This document shows, in pieces, positions 18,099 to 26,694 of a DNA stretch of 64,000 nt (position 1 is its first letter; every line of letters begins with the position of its first letter). A program made the translations under genes and the position numbers. Source of the stretch: NZQO01 sp964639255 (GTDB lineage Bacteria > Bacteroidota > Bacteroidia > Flavobacteriales > Flavobacteriaceae); NCBI GenBank assembly GCA_964639255.1, contig CAZXDP010000009.1:5000-68999 (forward strand), given 5' to 3'. Under the pieces are notes generated by a model, which worked only from the letters and a program-made list of their open reading frames with translations, ran no database searches and was not told the origin of the DNA.

Positions 18099-18839
18099 TT
18101 AGAAGAGTATCTTTTTCTTCCGAAGTTCGAAATTCTGCCCCAGATAGACTTTCCGTACCATTTCATCGGCGGCCAGTTCCTCGGGCGACCCATGCTTTAG
18201 GATGCTGCCTTCAAACATCAAGTACGTTCGGTCGGTAATGGCCAGGGTTTCCTGTACATTATGGTCGGTTATCAAAATACCAATGTTCTTGTTTTTCAGC
18301 TGTGCCACGATACGCTGTATATCCTCTACGGCCACGGGATCAACGCCCGCAAAAGGTTCATCGAGGAGGATGAAATGCGGATCGGTGGCCAGGGCGCGGG
18401 CAATTTCGGTACGGCGGCGTTCGCCCCCACTCAACAGATCGCCCCGGTTGGTTCGAATGTGACCAAGACCAAACTCCTCGATAAGCGATTCCATCTTGGA
18501 CTCCTGTTCCTTTTTAGACAGTTTTGTTAACTGCAGAACGCTCAAAATGTTATCTTCTACGCTCAACTTCCGAAATACCGATGCCTCCTGAGCCAAATAG
18601 CCAATACCGTTCTGTGCCCGTTTGTACATGGGGTATTTGGTTATATCGGTACCGTCTAAGAAAATCGTGCCGCCGTTGGGCTTGATGAGCCCTACGATCA
18701 TATAGAAAGAGGTAGTTTTTCCCGCCCCGTTAGGCCCTAGCAACCCTACAATTTCGCCTTGGTTCACTTCTACGGAAATACCCTTTACGACCTTGCGGCC
18801 CTTGTATTGTTTAATAAGGTTTTCGGCTCTTAGCTTCAT
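18099..18839 (-). CDS. lptB: LPS export ABC transporter ATP-binding protein
   Basis: A 246-residue ATPase that powers LptFG-driven extraction of lipopolysaccharide from the inner membrane. Walker A GPNGAGKTT (about residues 36-44), the Q-loop region GYLAQEASVFRKLSVEDN, the signature LSGGERRRTEIARAL and Walker B FILLDEPFAGVDP are all present, and the sequence matches LptB rather than general ABC proteins. It is the last gene of the run kdsD-tatC-CMD-lptB on this strand, 58 bp after the CMD gene. A T-rich run on the opposite strand overlaps its stop codon. Confidence 0.95.
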   Translation of the reverse strand: MKLRAENLIKQYKGRKVVKGISVEVNQGEIVGLLGPNGAGKTTSFYMIVGLIKPNGGTIFLDGTDITKYPMYKRAQNGIGYLAQEASVFRKLSVEDNILSVLQLTKLSKKEQESKMESLIEEFGLGHIRTNRGDLLSGGERRRTEIARALATDPHFILLDEPFAGVDPVAVEDIQRIVAQLKNKNIGILITDHNVQETLAITDRTYLMFEGSILKHGSPEELAADEMVRKVYLGQNFELRKKKILF

Positions 18840-18897
18840 AGTAGGCGATTCTGGAATGCAAACGTTAAAAATACAGTTTAATTTTCCGAAGAAAAAA

Positions 18898-19251
18898 TCA
18901 TTCCGATTTTTCCTCTAGCGCTTCCCAGAATTCGTAGGCCCTGCGAAGATGCGGAATGACGATGGTGCCTCCAATGAGAAGGGAGATGCTCAGTGCCTCT
19001 ACCACTTCTTCTTTTGAAATGCCAAGCTTATAGCACGCCTCCAGGTGATAGCGTACGCAATCATCGCAGCGAAGCACCATACTATTGCCAAGGCCCAACA
19101 GTTCCTTGGTACGTTTGCTTAGGGCACCTTCGGCAAACGCGTTGGTGTCTAGGTTAAAAATGCGCTTGATGATTTTATTGTTATCCTCCATCAATTTTTC
19201 GTTCATTTTTGAACGGTACGCATTGAAATCGTCTACTAAATTCTGTGACAT
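18898..19251 (-). CDS. Carboxymuconolactone decarboxylase family protein
   Basis: A 117-residue, all-helical cytosolic protein of the AhpD/CMD family. The core motif RCDDCVRYHLEACYKLG (Cys62, Cys65, His69) matches the redox-active CxxC and histidine of AhpD-like proteins, and TKELLGLGNSMVL precedes it. A peroxidase-linked or other thiol redox role is likely but the substrate is unknown. It lies between tatC and lptB in the same orientation with short gaps (42 and 58 bp). Confidence 0.88.
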   Translation of the reverse strand: MSQNLVDDFNAYRSKMNEKLMEDNNKIIKRIFNLDTNAFAEGALSKRTKELLGLGNSMVLRCDDCVRYHLEACYKLGISKEEVVEALSISLLIGGTIVIPHLRRAYEFWEALEEKSE

Positions 19252-19293
19252 AAAGGTAGTTGTATTTATTGTTCTATGTGATTTTTACAGGCG

Positions 19294-20142
19294 TTATGGC
19301 TTGCCTCGCTGCGCCGCCCGTTCCTTTCGCTTTTGACCACGAATGACTGCTTTTGAAATGTATATGCTTATTTCATATAGGATTACTACCGGAACAGCAA
19401 CAATTACTTGGCTGGCAATATCTGGTGGTGTAATGATCGCTGAGATAATCAATACGATGACCAAGGCAAATTTTCGGTATTTCCGAAGGAATTCTGGCGT
19501 GACCAAGCCAATTTTCGTAAGGAAATAGATAATGATGGGCAGTTCAAAAATAAGTCCACTTGCCAACACCGAGGCACGAACTAGCGAGATATAACTGCTT
19601 AAATCGAAATCGTTGAACACCTCTTCGCTTACGCGATAGCTTCCAAGGAAATTGATGGAAAGCGGGGTGATAACGTAGTACCCAAATAACACGCCAACAA
19701 AGAACAAAAAGGAGGCGATTAGGATAAAGCCTCGGCTGGTTTTTCGTTCATTCTGCATGAGCCCCGGACTCACAAATTTCCAAAATTCATAGAGTACGTA
19801 GGGGAAGGCAACTATGAGACCGGCCGTGATGGAGGTCCAAATATGGGCCGAAAACTGTCCAGACATCGTACGGCTTTGAATGCGGAACGGCAGCTCATCG
19901 AAACAAAAGCTGTTCATCCCAATGGCATTGGCGGCCCTACATAGTAACCGATAGGTGGGAAAATCGGCCTTCTTGGGCCCAAAAAGAAGTACATCAAAAA
20001 TAAAATCCTTAAAAATAAAGGCCACCAGTCCCATGACCACCACCGCTACCGTGGACCGGATGAGATGCCAGCGCAACTCCTCCAAATGATCCAAAAAGGA
20101 CATTTCCTTTTGTTCGTTCTTTTGCTGTAAGCGTTTGGCCAT
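19294..20142 (-). CDS. tatC: Sec-independent protein translocase TatC
   Basis: A 282-residue inner-membrane protein with six hydrophobic segments, the receptor for twin-arginine signal peptides. MSFLDHLEELRWHLIRS near residue 14 is the TatC N-terminal signature, VSPGLMQNERK and LPIIIYFLTKIGLV follow in the usual order. The loop between segments one and two is long, as in other Bacteroidota. The kdsD stop is 15 bp upstream, so the two are probably cotranscribed. No tatA/B gene lies in the window. Confidence 0.95.
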   Translation of the reverse strand: MAKRLQQKNEQKEMSFLDHLEELRWHLIRSTVAVVVMGLVAFIFKDFIFDVLLFGPKKADFPTYRLLCRAANAIGMNSFCFDELPFRIQSRTMSGQFSAHIWTSITAGLIVAFPYVLYEFWKFVSPGLMQNERKTSRGFILIASFLFFVGVLFGYYVITPLSINFLGSYRVSEEVFNDFDLSSYISLVRASVLASGLIFELPIIIYFLTKIGLVTPEFLRKYRKFALVIVLIISAIITPPDIASQVIVAVPVVILYEISIYISKAVIRGQKRKERAAQRGKP

Positions 20143-20157
20143 AGTATAGGGGAGCGG

Positions 20158-21123
20158 TTATATAATACCTTCTTTGGTAAGGTTATGAATATGAACCACG
20201 CCGCTGTATACGCCGTTTTCTTCGGCGAGCAATTGAGTGATACCATATTTGTCCATCAGTTCCATCGCCTCGACGGCCATTGCATCGTTGGCAATTTTTT
20301 TCGGATTTTGGGTCATGATGTCGCGCGCCGTAAGTCCGCTAAACGAATCGGTCTTGGTTAGCATTCTCCTCAGGTCCCCGTCGGTAATAATTCCAACGAT
20401 GGTGTCATTTTCAACAACCGCGGTCACGCCCAGCATTTTTTCAGAAATTTCTACAATCACCTTTTTCACATCGGTTTCTGGTGCTACTTGTGGCATGGCG
20501 TTCAGCGAGGTTAAATCGCTTACCCTTAGGTACAATTTTTTGCCGAGGGCGCCTCCAGGGTGAAATTTGGCAAAGTCTTTGCTTGAAAATCCGCGCAGAT
20601 CCAACAAGGCCATCGCCAGTGCATCGCCCATAACCAATTGAGCGGTCGTACTAGTTGTAGGAGCAAGGTTGTTGGGGCAAGCTTCTTTTTCGGCCAGCGC
20701 GTGCAAAACGAAATCTGCCTGTTGGCCCAAAAAGGAGTCGCGATTTGAGGTAATGCCAATGAGCTTGTTCCCGCTTCCTTTAATAAGGGGCACTAATACC
20801 TTAATTTCGGGGGTGTTGCCACTCTTTGAGATACAAATTACCGTATCGTTTTCAAGAATGGTTCCCAAGTCGCCGTGAATGGCATCGGCGGCGTGCATAA
20901 AGATGGAAGGGGTACCCGTACTGTTAAGGGTTGCCACTATTTTGGTGGCGATATTGGCGCTTTTGCCAATACCTGTAACAATGACCCTGCCTTCTGAGTG
21001 GTAGAGATACTCTACGGCTTGTGCGAACTCCTCGTCGAGGAGGTCGATGAGGTTGGTAATGGCTTGTGCCTCAATACGAATGGTTTTTTTGGCCACCGCC
21101 AATATTTGTTGGTATCTGTGCAA
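20158..21123 (-). CDS. kdsD: Arabinose-5-phosphate isomerase (KpsF/GutQ family)
   Basis: A 321-residue enzyme converting ribulose-5-phosphate to arabinose-5-phosphate, the first step to Kdo for LPS. The SIS domain shows VTGIGKSANIATKIVATLNSTGTPS and ADAIHGDLG, then ISKSGNTPEI; residues about 205-321 hold two CBS motifs (ITDGDLRRML, GVVHIHNL). The reading frame opens with TTG at 21123; an in-frame TAA lies six bases upstream, so no earlier ATG exists, and the sequence after the TTG already matches the family N-terminus. It heads the envelope operon and is divergent from recQ, with a 197-bp gap. Confidence 0.93.
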   Translation of the reverse strand: MHRYQQILAVAKKTIRIEAQAITNLIDLLDEEFAQAVEYLYHSEGRVIVTGIGKSANIATKIVATLNSTGTPSIFMHAADAIHGDLGTILENDTVICISKSGNTPEIKVLVPLIKGSGNKLIGITSNRDSFLGQQADFVLHALAEKEACPNNLAPTTSTTAQLVMGDALAMALLDLRGFSSKDFAKFHPGGALGKKLYLRVSDLTSLNAMPQVAPETDVKKVIVEISEKMLGVTAVVENDTIVGIITDGDLRRMLTKTDSFSGLTARDIMTQNPKKIANDAMAVEAMELMDKYGITQLLAEENGVYSGVVHIHNLTKEGII

Positions 21124-21320
21124 AATTTACAGTTTTGAATGTTTGTAACTGTTTCAGAAATTAGTATATTTAAAATGCGGGTTGTTATTGCGCTCGCCAC
21201 ACTAAATGATTGTCTAATAGATACAGCAGTACGTAAACGGTTGCAAAATTACAATTGTTATCTATCAAATCAACCAGATTTGAACCAAATAATAAGAATC
21301 TTTAAAATTAGAACTATCAC

Positions 21321-23513
21321 GTGACCGATAATGAATTATACGGGGCACTAAAGGAATATTTTGGATTTAGCCAGTTCAAGGGGCTCCAAGAGGAGGTCGT
21401 GAAAAGCGTCCTTGCCGAGGAAAACACCTTTGTCATCATGCCTACTGGAGGCGGCAAATCCCTTTGCTATCAACTCCCCGCCCTTATCAAGGAAGGCACT
21501 GCCATTGTAGTGTCGCCCCTCATTGCATTAATGAAGAACCAGGTAGATGCCCTACGGGCCCTTTCGGCCGACGAGGGGATTGCCCATGTGCTCAATTCTT
21601 CCCTGAACAAAGGCGAAGTGAAACGTGTAAAGAGCGATATTACAAATGGTATTACAAAATTGCTCTATGTAGCACCCGAGTCGCTTACCAAGGAAGAGTA
21701 CGTAGAATTTCTGCAAAAACAAAAAATTTCTTTTGTGGCCATAGACGAGGCCCATTGCATTAGCGAGTGGGGCCACGATTTTAGGCCGGAATACCGCAAC
21801 CTTCGCAGTATCATAAAGCGCATAGGCGATAATATCTCTATTATTGGACTTACTGCCACAGCAACCCCGAAGGTTCAGGAAGATATCCTAAAAAATCTCG
21901 GTATACAGGAAGCCAACACATTTAAAGCCTCCTTCAACCGTCCCAATCTGTACTACGAAATACGGCCTAAAACCAAGAATGTAGATGCCGATATCATTCG
22001 CTTCGTTAAAAAGAACGAGGGTAAGAGCGGCATCATTTACTGCCTTAGCCGAAAGCGGGTGGAAGAATTGGCGCAAACCCTTCAGGTAAACGGAATAAAA
22101 GCCGTTCCGTACCACGCGGGCCTCGATGCCAAAACACGTGTAAAGCACCAGGATATGTTCTTGATGGAAGATGCGGATGTGGTGGTCGCGACGATCGCTT
22201 TCGGTATGGGAATCGATAAGCCCGATGTTCGGTTTGTGATACATAATGATATGCCCAAGAGCATAGAGAGCTATTACCAAGAAACCGGTCGTGCGGGTCG
22301 TGATGGAGGTGAGGGGCACTGTCTTGCTTTTTATAGTTATAAGGACATCGAGAAATTGGAAAAATTCATGAGTGGCAAGCCCGTCGCCGAACAGGAAATT
22401 GGCCATGCCCTGTTGCAGGAAGTGGTAGCCTTTGCCGAAACCTCCATTTCCCGGCGCAAGTTCATTCTACATTATTTTGGCGAGGAATTCGATACCGAGA
22501 CCGGCGAGGGAGGTCAAATGGACGATAACATGCGCTATCCCAAGAAAAAGCACGAAGCCACTGGCGATGCCGTGAAGCTGTTAAGCGTTATAGAAAAGAC
22601 CAATCAACAATACAAGGCCAAAGATGTTGTGAACGTTATGGTTGGTAAGCTCAACGCCATGATTAAATCGCACCGTACCGATTCCTCGCCCGTTTTCGGT
22701 AGCGGTACCGAACACGATAACAGCTATTGGATGGCGCTGCTGCGGCAATTGCTCGTGGCGGGATACATTCGGAAGGATATAGAAACCTACGGCATCATCA
22801 AGCTTACAAAAAAGGGAAAGGCGTTTATTGAATCGCCCGAGCCGTTTATGATGACCGAGGACCATTCTTTTAAGGAAGCGAACGATGAGGGTATTGTAAG
22901 TGCCAAGAAAAGCGGTCACGTGGCCGACGATAACCTCTTTAAGCTTTTGAAGGCCGAACGCAAAAAAGTGGCGACGCAAAAGGATTTGCCTCCCTTTGTA
23001 ATCTTTCAGGATCCATCGCTAGAGGATATGGCGCTCAAATACCCTGTCTCGATGGAGGAGCTAGCCAATGTTCACGGCGTGGGTGAGGGAAAGGCCAAAA
23101 AATATGGAAAGCCTTTCTTGGAGCTCATCCAGCGCTATGTCGAAGAACATGATATCGTTCGTCCTGAGGATTTTGTAGTAAAGTCTACCGGCACCAACAG
23201 TGCCCTTAAGCTTTATATTATTCAAAACATAGATAGGAAACTGCCCCTAGATGATATCGCCAACGCCAAGGGTCTCGATATGGATGCGTTTATTAAGGAA
23301 ATGGAAGCCATAGTATACAGCGGCACCAAGTTGAATATAGATTACTGGGTGGACGAGATATTGGATGAGGACCAACAGGAAGAAATCCACGATTATTTTC
23401 TGGAGGCCGAAACCGACAAAATCGAGGTGGCCATGGAAGAATTTGAAGGCGATTATGATATTGAGGAGTTGCGATTGTACCGCATCAAATTTATCAGTGA
23501 AGTTGGAAATTAA
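21321..23513 (+). CDS. recQ: ATP-dependent DNA helicase RecQ
   Basis: A 730-residue 3'-5' DNA helicase of recombination and repair, GTG start. Walker A PTGGGKS (about residues 41-47), the DEAH box with EAHCISEWGHDFRPEYR (about 142), motif VI YYQETGRAGRDG, an RQC region, an HRDC-like helical domain (SMEELANVHGVGEGKAKKYG) and a C-terminal helix-turn-helix extension. Unusually, the zinc subdomain after SISRRKFILHYFGEEFD has no cysteine: the canonical four zinc ligands are absent and the stretch reads ETGEGGQMDDNMRYPKKK. It is followed by a strong bidirectional terminator shared with lysA. Confidence 0.95.
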   Translation: MTDNELYGALKEYFGFSQFKGLQEEVVKSVLAEENTFVIMPTGGGKSLCYQLPALIKEGTAIVVSPLIALMKNQVDALRALSADEGIAHVLNSSLNKGEVKRVKSDITNGITKLLYVAPESLTKEEYVEFLQKQKISFVAIDEAHCISEWGHDFRPEYRNLRSIIKRIGDNISIIGLTATATPKVQEDILKNLGIQEANTFKASFNRPNLYYEIRPKTKNVDADIIRFVKKNEGKSGIIYCLSRKRVEELAQTLQVNGIKAVPYHAGLDAKTRVKHQDMFLMEDADVVVATIAFGMGIDKPDVRFVIHNDMPKSIESYYQETGRAGRDGGEGHCLAFYSYKDIEKLEKFMSGKPVAEQEIGHALLQEVVAFAETSISRRKFILHYFGEEFDTETGEGGQMDDNMRYPKKKHEATGDAVKLLSVIEKTNQQYKAKDVVNVMVGKLNAMIKSHRTDSSPVFGSGTEHDNSYWMALLRQLLVAGYIRKDIETYGIIKLTKKGKAFIESPEPFMMTEDHSFKEANDEGIVSAKKSGHVADDNLFKLLKAERKKVATQKDLPPFVIFQDPSLEDMALKYPVSMEELANVHGVGEGKAKKYGKPFLELIQRYVEEHDIVRPEDFVVKSTGTNSALKLYIIQNIDRKLPLDDIANAKGLDMDAFIKEMEAIVYSGTKLNIDYWVDEILDEDQQEEIHDYFLEAETDKIEVAMEEFEGDYDIEELRLYRIKFISEVGN

Positions 23514-23527
23514 AAGCAATAATTATA

Positions 23528-23563
23528 TATAGAAAAAGGGGCCTCGTGGCCCCTTTTTCTATA
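23528..23563. terminator. Bidirectional terminator between recQ and lysA
   Basis: A perfect 16-bp stem (23528-23543 with 23548-23563) and a TCGT loop. The stem contains GGGGCC with A and T runs on its two sides, so it can end transcription from both directions. It overlaps the last codon and stop codon of lysA. Confidence 0.9.
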
Positions 23564-24764
23564 ATTGGATGATATGCTGGTTGCGCACCAAATCATCAAA
23601 CGTTTCCCGAGAGCGAATTACATGTGCCTTGCCTTGGTGCCAAAATACCTCTGCCGGGCGGTAACGTGAATTGTAGTTGCTCGCCATGGTAAAGCAATAG
23701 GCACCGGCATTGCCAAAAGCTAAAATATCTCCCTCGCGTATTTCGGCTATTCGGCGGTTGTTGGCAAACGTATCGGTTTCGCAAATGTACCCTACCACAC
23801 TATAAAACCGTTCTCTGCCGGTAGGGTTCGAAATGTTTCGAATAGGATGTTGAGCCCCGTAGAGCATAGGTCGTATTAAATGGTTGAAACCGCTATCTAC
23901 CTGGGCAAATACGGTAGAGGTGGTTTGCTTTACCACATTTACCTGGACCAGGAAAGTGCCAGCCTCGCTCACCAAAAATTTGCCCGGTTCAAAAGCGAGT
24001 CTCAAGGGCTTACCATATTCTTTGCAAAACGAGTTGAAGCGCTGGCTCAGTTTTTCGCCCAGTTCTTCTACATTGGTCTGTATATCATTTTCGGAATAAG
24101 GTACCTTAAAACCGCTTCCAAAGTCTATAAATTCGAGATTTTTGAAATGCGTTGCCGCCTCGAATAAAATTTCCGAGGCATAGAGAAATACATCGATATC
24201 CAATATATCGCTACCGGTATGCATATGAATGCCGTTTATGGTCATCCCAGTATTTTTTACGATGCGCTCTACGTGCGGAAGCTGATGGACAGAGATTCCA
24301 AATTTACTGTCGATATGCCCTACGGAAATGTTCGTGTTTCCCCCTGCCATCACATGAGGGTTAATACGTATGCAAACTGGGGTATTTGGATGGCGCGTCC
24401 CAAACTGCTCTAGGATAGACAGGTTGTCTATGTTTATTTGTACACCCAATCCCGCAGCCCGCTCGATTTCCTCGAGCGATACGCCGTTTGGCGTGTAAAT
24501 GATGTCGCCGGGAGCTACACCGGCCTCAAGCCCTAATCGCACTTCTTGTATGGAGACCGTATCGAGTCCGCAGCCCAGGGAGGCGAGGTACTTTAATACC
24601 GAAATATTGGATAGCGCCTTTACCGCATAATGGAACTTCACATCCTTGACCTTCTTGAATGCCGTTGTCAATCGTTTGAATTGCGCTTCCATTTTGGAGG
24701 CATCATATACGTAAACTGGGCTTTCAAATTCGCGGACAACCGCTAATAGATCTTGATGTGTCAT
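23559..24764 (-). CDS. lysA: Diaminopimelate decarboxylase
   Basis: A 401-residue PLP enzyme that decarboxylates meso-diaminopimelate to lysine. The PLP lysine lies in FHYAVKALSN near residue 48, GSGFKVPY gives the glycine-rich phosphate loop, and CETDTFANNRR with AGAYCFTMASNYNSR (about residues 333-373) are the C-terminal active-site motifs. Its length fits the family. It is transcribed alone, convergent to recQ and divergent from sucC. TAAAAGTA on the + strand near 24798 is a weak -7 match for this gene. Confidence 0.94.
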   Translation of the reverse strand: MTHQDLLAVVREFESPVYVYDASKMEAQFKRLTTAFKKVKDVKFHYAVKALSNISVLKYLASLGCGLDTVSIQEVRLGLEAGVAPGDIIYTPNGVSLEEIERAAGLGVQINIDNLSILEQFGTRHPNTPVCIRINPHVMAGGNTNISVGHIDSKFGISVHQLPHVERIVKNTGMTINGIHMHTGSDILDIDVFLYASEILFEAATHFKNLEFIDFGSGFKVPYSENDIQTNVEELGEKLSQRFNSFCKEYGKPLRLAFEPGKFLVSEAGTFLVQVNVVKQTTSTVFAQVDSGFNHLIRPMLYGAQHPIRNISNPTGRERFYSVVGYICETDTFANNRRIAEIREGDILAFGNAGAYCFTMASNYNSRYRPAEVFWHQGKAHVIRSRETFDDLVRNQHIIQL

Positions 24765-24920
24765 TGTTTCGGTAATGGAGATTTAAGATTAAGCGCGTAA
24801 AAGTAGCACAGGTTTTCCAGTAACAGGGGAAAATTCAAAAAATTTTAACGACCGGTACGACTTCGCTCGCGCATCTTATTTCTGAAGCAAAAAAGATTAG
24901 GGCAATCCTGCAACATTTGC

Positions 24921-24928
24921 TATTTTTG
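24921..24928 (+). promoter_or_regulatory. Putative -7 box for sucC
   Basis: TATTTTTG fits the Bacteroidota -7 consensus TAnnTTTG and lies 32 bp before the sucC ATG. A clear -33 TTTG at the usual spacing was not found, so the assignment is moderate. Confidence 0.45.
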
Positions 24929-24960
24929 TGGTTTCGTAAAACAAGCAGAAAAAAGCGATT

Positions 24961-26151
24961 ATGAATTTACACGAATATCAAGGAAAGGAAATATTAAATA
25001 GTTTTGGTGTTGAGATTCAACGCGGTATTGTAGCCCAAACCCCAGCCGAAGCCGTAGACGCTGCCAAAAGGCTCACCGAGGAAACCGGAACGGGCTGGCA
25101 CGTTATCAAAGCCCAGGTTCACGCCGGTGGCCGTGGTAAAGGTGGTGGCGTAAAATTGGCCAAGAACCTCCAGGAGGTCGAAAAAATTGCGAATGACATT
25201 ATAGGCATGAACTTGGTGACCCCACAAACCAGTGCCGAAGGTAAGAAAGTACACCAAGTACTCGTGGCAGAAGATGTTTACTATCCTGGCGACCACGAGC
25301 CAGAAGAATACTATATGAGCGTACTGCTCAATCGTTCTACCGGCAAGAATATGATTATGTATTCTACAGAAGGCGGTATGGATATAGAGCAAGTAGCCGA
25401 AGAAACGCCGCATTTGATTTTTCACGAAGAGGTAGATCCCGCGACGGGGTTGATGCCCTTCCAAGCGCGCCGCATTGCCTTTAACCTTGGCCTTAGCGGA
25501 AAAGCGTTTAAAGAGATGACTAAGTTCGTAACCGCTTTGTATAAGGCGTATACCAGTTCTGATTCTTCGTTGTTCGAGATCAATCCGGTTTTGAAAACCA
25601 GCGATGAGAAGATTATTGCCGTGGATGCCAAGGTAACGCTCGACGACAATGCCTTGTTCCGCCATAAGGAATATGCCGCTATGCGCGACACGCGTGAGGA
25701 GAATCCCGTGGAGGTAGAAGCTCGCGAAGCTGGACTTAGCTATGTTGATTTGGATGGGAATGTAGGCTGTATGGTAAACGGCGCTGGTTTGGCGATGGCC
25801 ACTATGGACCTCATCAAACAAGCGGGTGGCGAACCTGCCAATTTTCTCGATGTTGGTGGAACTGCAGATGCAGAACGAGTTGAGACTGCATTCAACCTCA
25901 TTTTGAAAGATCCTAACGTAAAGGCGATTTTAGTAAATATTTTTGGAGGTATTGTACGTTGCGACCGCGTGGCGCAGGGAATCGTAGATGCCTACAAGAA
26001 TATGGGAACCATCGATGTACCCATTATCGTACGTCTACAAGGTACCAACGCCGATAAAGCGAAAGAACTTATCGATAACAGCGGCCTGGCCGTACAGAGC
26101 GCCATCGAATTTAAGGAGGCGGCAGATAAGGTTCAGCAAGTACTCTCATAA
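24961..26151 (+). CDS. sucC: Succinyl-CoA ligase (ADP-forming) beta subunit
   Basis: A 396-residue TCA-cycle enzyme subunit. MNLHEYQGKEILNSFGV opens the ATP-grasp domain, VHAGGRGKGGGVKLA is the nucleotide-binding glycine loop, EINPVLKTSDEKIIAVDAKV holds metal-binding acids, and NIFGGIVRCDRVAQG lies in the C-terminal CoA-ligase domain. The alpha subunit sucD is not adjacent: an intrinsic terminator follows directly, so SucD must be encoded elsewhere, an arrangement seen in other flavobacteria. Confidence 0.96.
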   Translation: MNLHEYQGKEILNSFGVEIQRGIVAQTPAEAVDAAKRLTEETGTGWHVIKAQVHAGGRGKGGGVKLAKNLQEVEKIANDIIGMNLVTPQTSAEGKKVHQVLVAEDVYYPGDHEPEEYYMSVLLNRSTGKNMIMYSTEGGMDIEQVAEETPHLIFHEEVDPATGLMPFQARRIAFNLGLSGKAFKEMTKFVTALYKAYTSSDSSLFEINPVLKTSDEKIIAVDAKVTLDDNALFRHKEYAAMRDTREENPVEVEAREAGLSYVDLDGNVGCMVNGAGLAMATMDLIKQAGGEPANFLDVGGTADAERVETAFNLILKDPNVKAILVNIFGGIVRCDRVAQGIVDAYKNMGTIDVPIIVRLQGTNADKAKELIDNSGLAVQSAIEFKEAADKVQQVLS

Positions 26152-26167
26152 ACAAGTTTTGATAGAG

Positions 26168-26200
26168 AAAAAGCCCTGGTTCTGCCAAGGGCTTTTTTTA
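26168..26200 (+). terminator. Intrinsic terminator of sucC
   Basis: AAAAGCCCT pairs with AGGGCTTTT around a short loop, followed by a run of T, 20-50 bp after the sucC stop. Confidence 0.85.
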
Positions 26201-26300
26201 TATCCATACGTTAACAGAATGTTAATATTGAAGCGTAAGTGTAACACTATCAGTCATAACGGCGTCTATTCAATACATCAATCAATTAAAACGTACCGTT

Positions 26301-26639
26301 ATGAAAAAAATGCAAGTATTGCTAATAGCGCTTTCGCTATTGGTTGGAACAGGCACTACCCTGGCCTATGGGCCAATTAATGTGCCAACAGACCCCGCCT
26401 CGAGCCTGGAAATTTCAGAATTGCTCAAGAATCCAGAATTTACCATTGAGAACGATTGTCAAGCAACAGTAGAATTCGTGATGAACAAACATCACGAAAT
26501 GGTTATCCTTACCGTGGAGGCCGAAGATAATACGTTCGAGGAATTTCTACGCAATCGGTTGAATTACCAGTTGTTGGAAACTCCCTTGGAGATTGGAAAA
26601 ACCTACACCGTGCCTATCAAGTTGGTAGCCATCAAGTAA
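26301..26639 (+). CDS. Small secreted protein of unknown function
   Basis: A 112-residue protein with a clear signal peptide (cleavage likely after TTLA, near residue 22). The mature part of about 90 residues is acidic, with an alternating hydrophobic pattern (QATVEFVMNKHHEMVILTVEAED) that suggests a small beta-rich domain, loosely like TonB C-terminal or similar flavobacterial secreted domains. A single cysteine is present. It stands alone between two terminators, so it is a monocistronic gene. I cannot name a function. Confidence 0.75.
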   Translation: MKKMQVLLIALSLLVGTGTTLAYGPINVPTDPASSLEISELLKNPEFTIENDCQATVEFVMNKHHEMVILTVEAEDNTFEEFLRNRLNYQLLETPLEIGKTYTVPIKLVAIK

Positions 26640-26657
26640 CTGGAATTTGAATTAGTC

Positions 26658-26692
26658 CTAAAAATCCCGAACGTATCGTTCGGGATTTTTAG
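26658..26692. terminator. Bidirectional terminator
   Basis: A perfect 16-bp stem (26658-26673 with 26677-26692) around a 3-nt loop, with A-rich and T-rich flanks in the stem itself. It lies between the small secreted protein gene and the convergent DUF2254 gene, whose stop codon is 2 bp away. Confidence 0.9.
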
Positions 26693-26694
26693 TT

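Noticed and set aside
24994..25821. 275-codon open frame on the - strand
   Set aside because: Antisense of sucC, whose motifs are all in the + strand frame.
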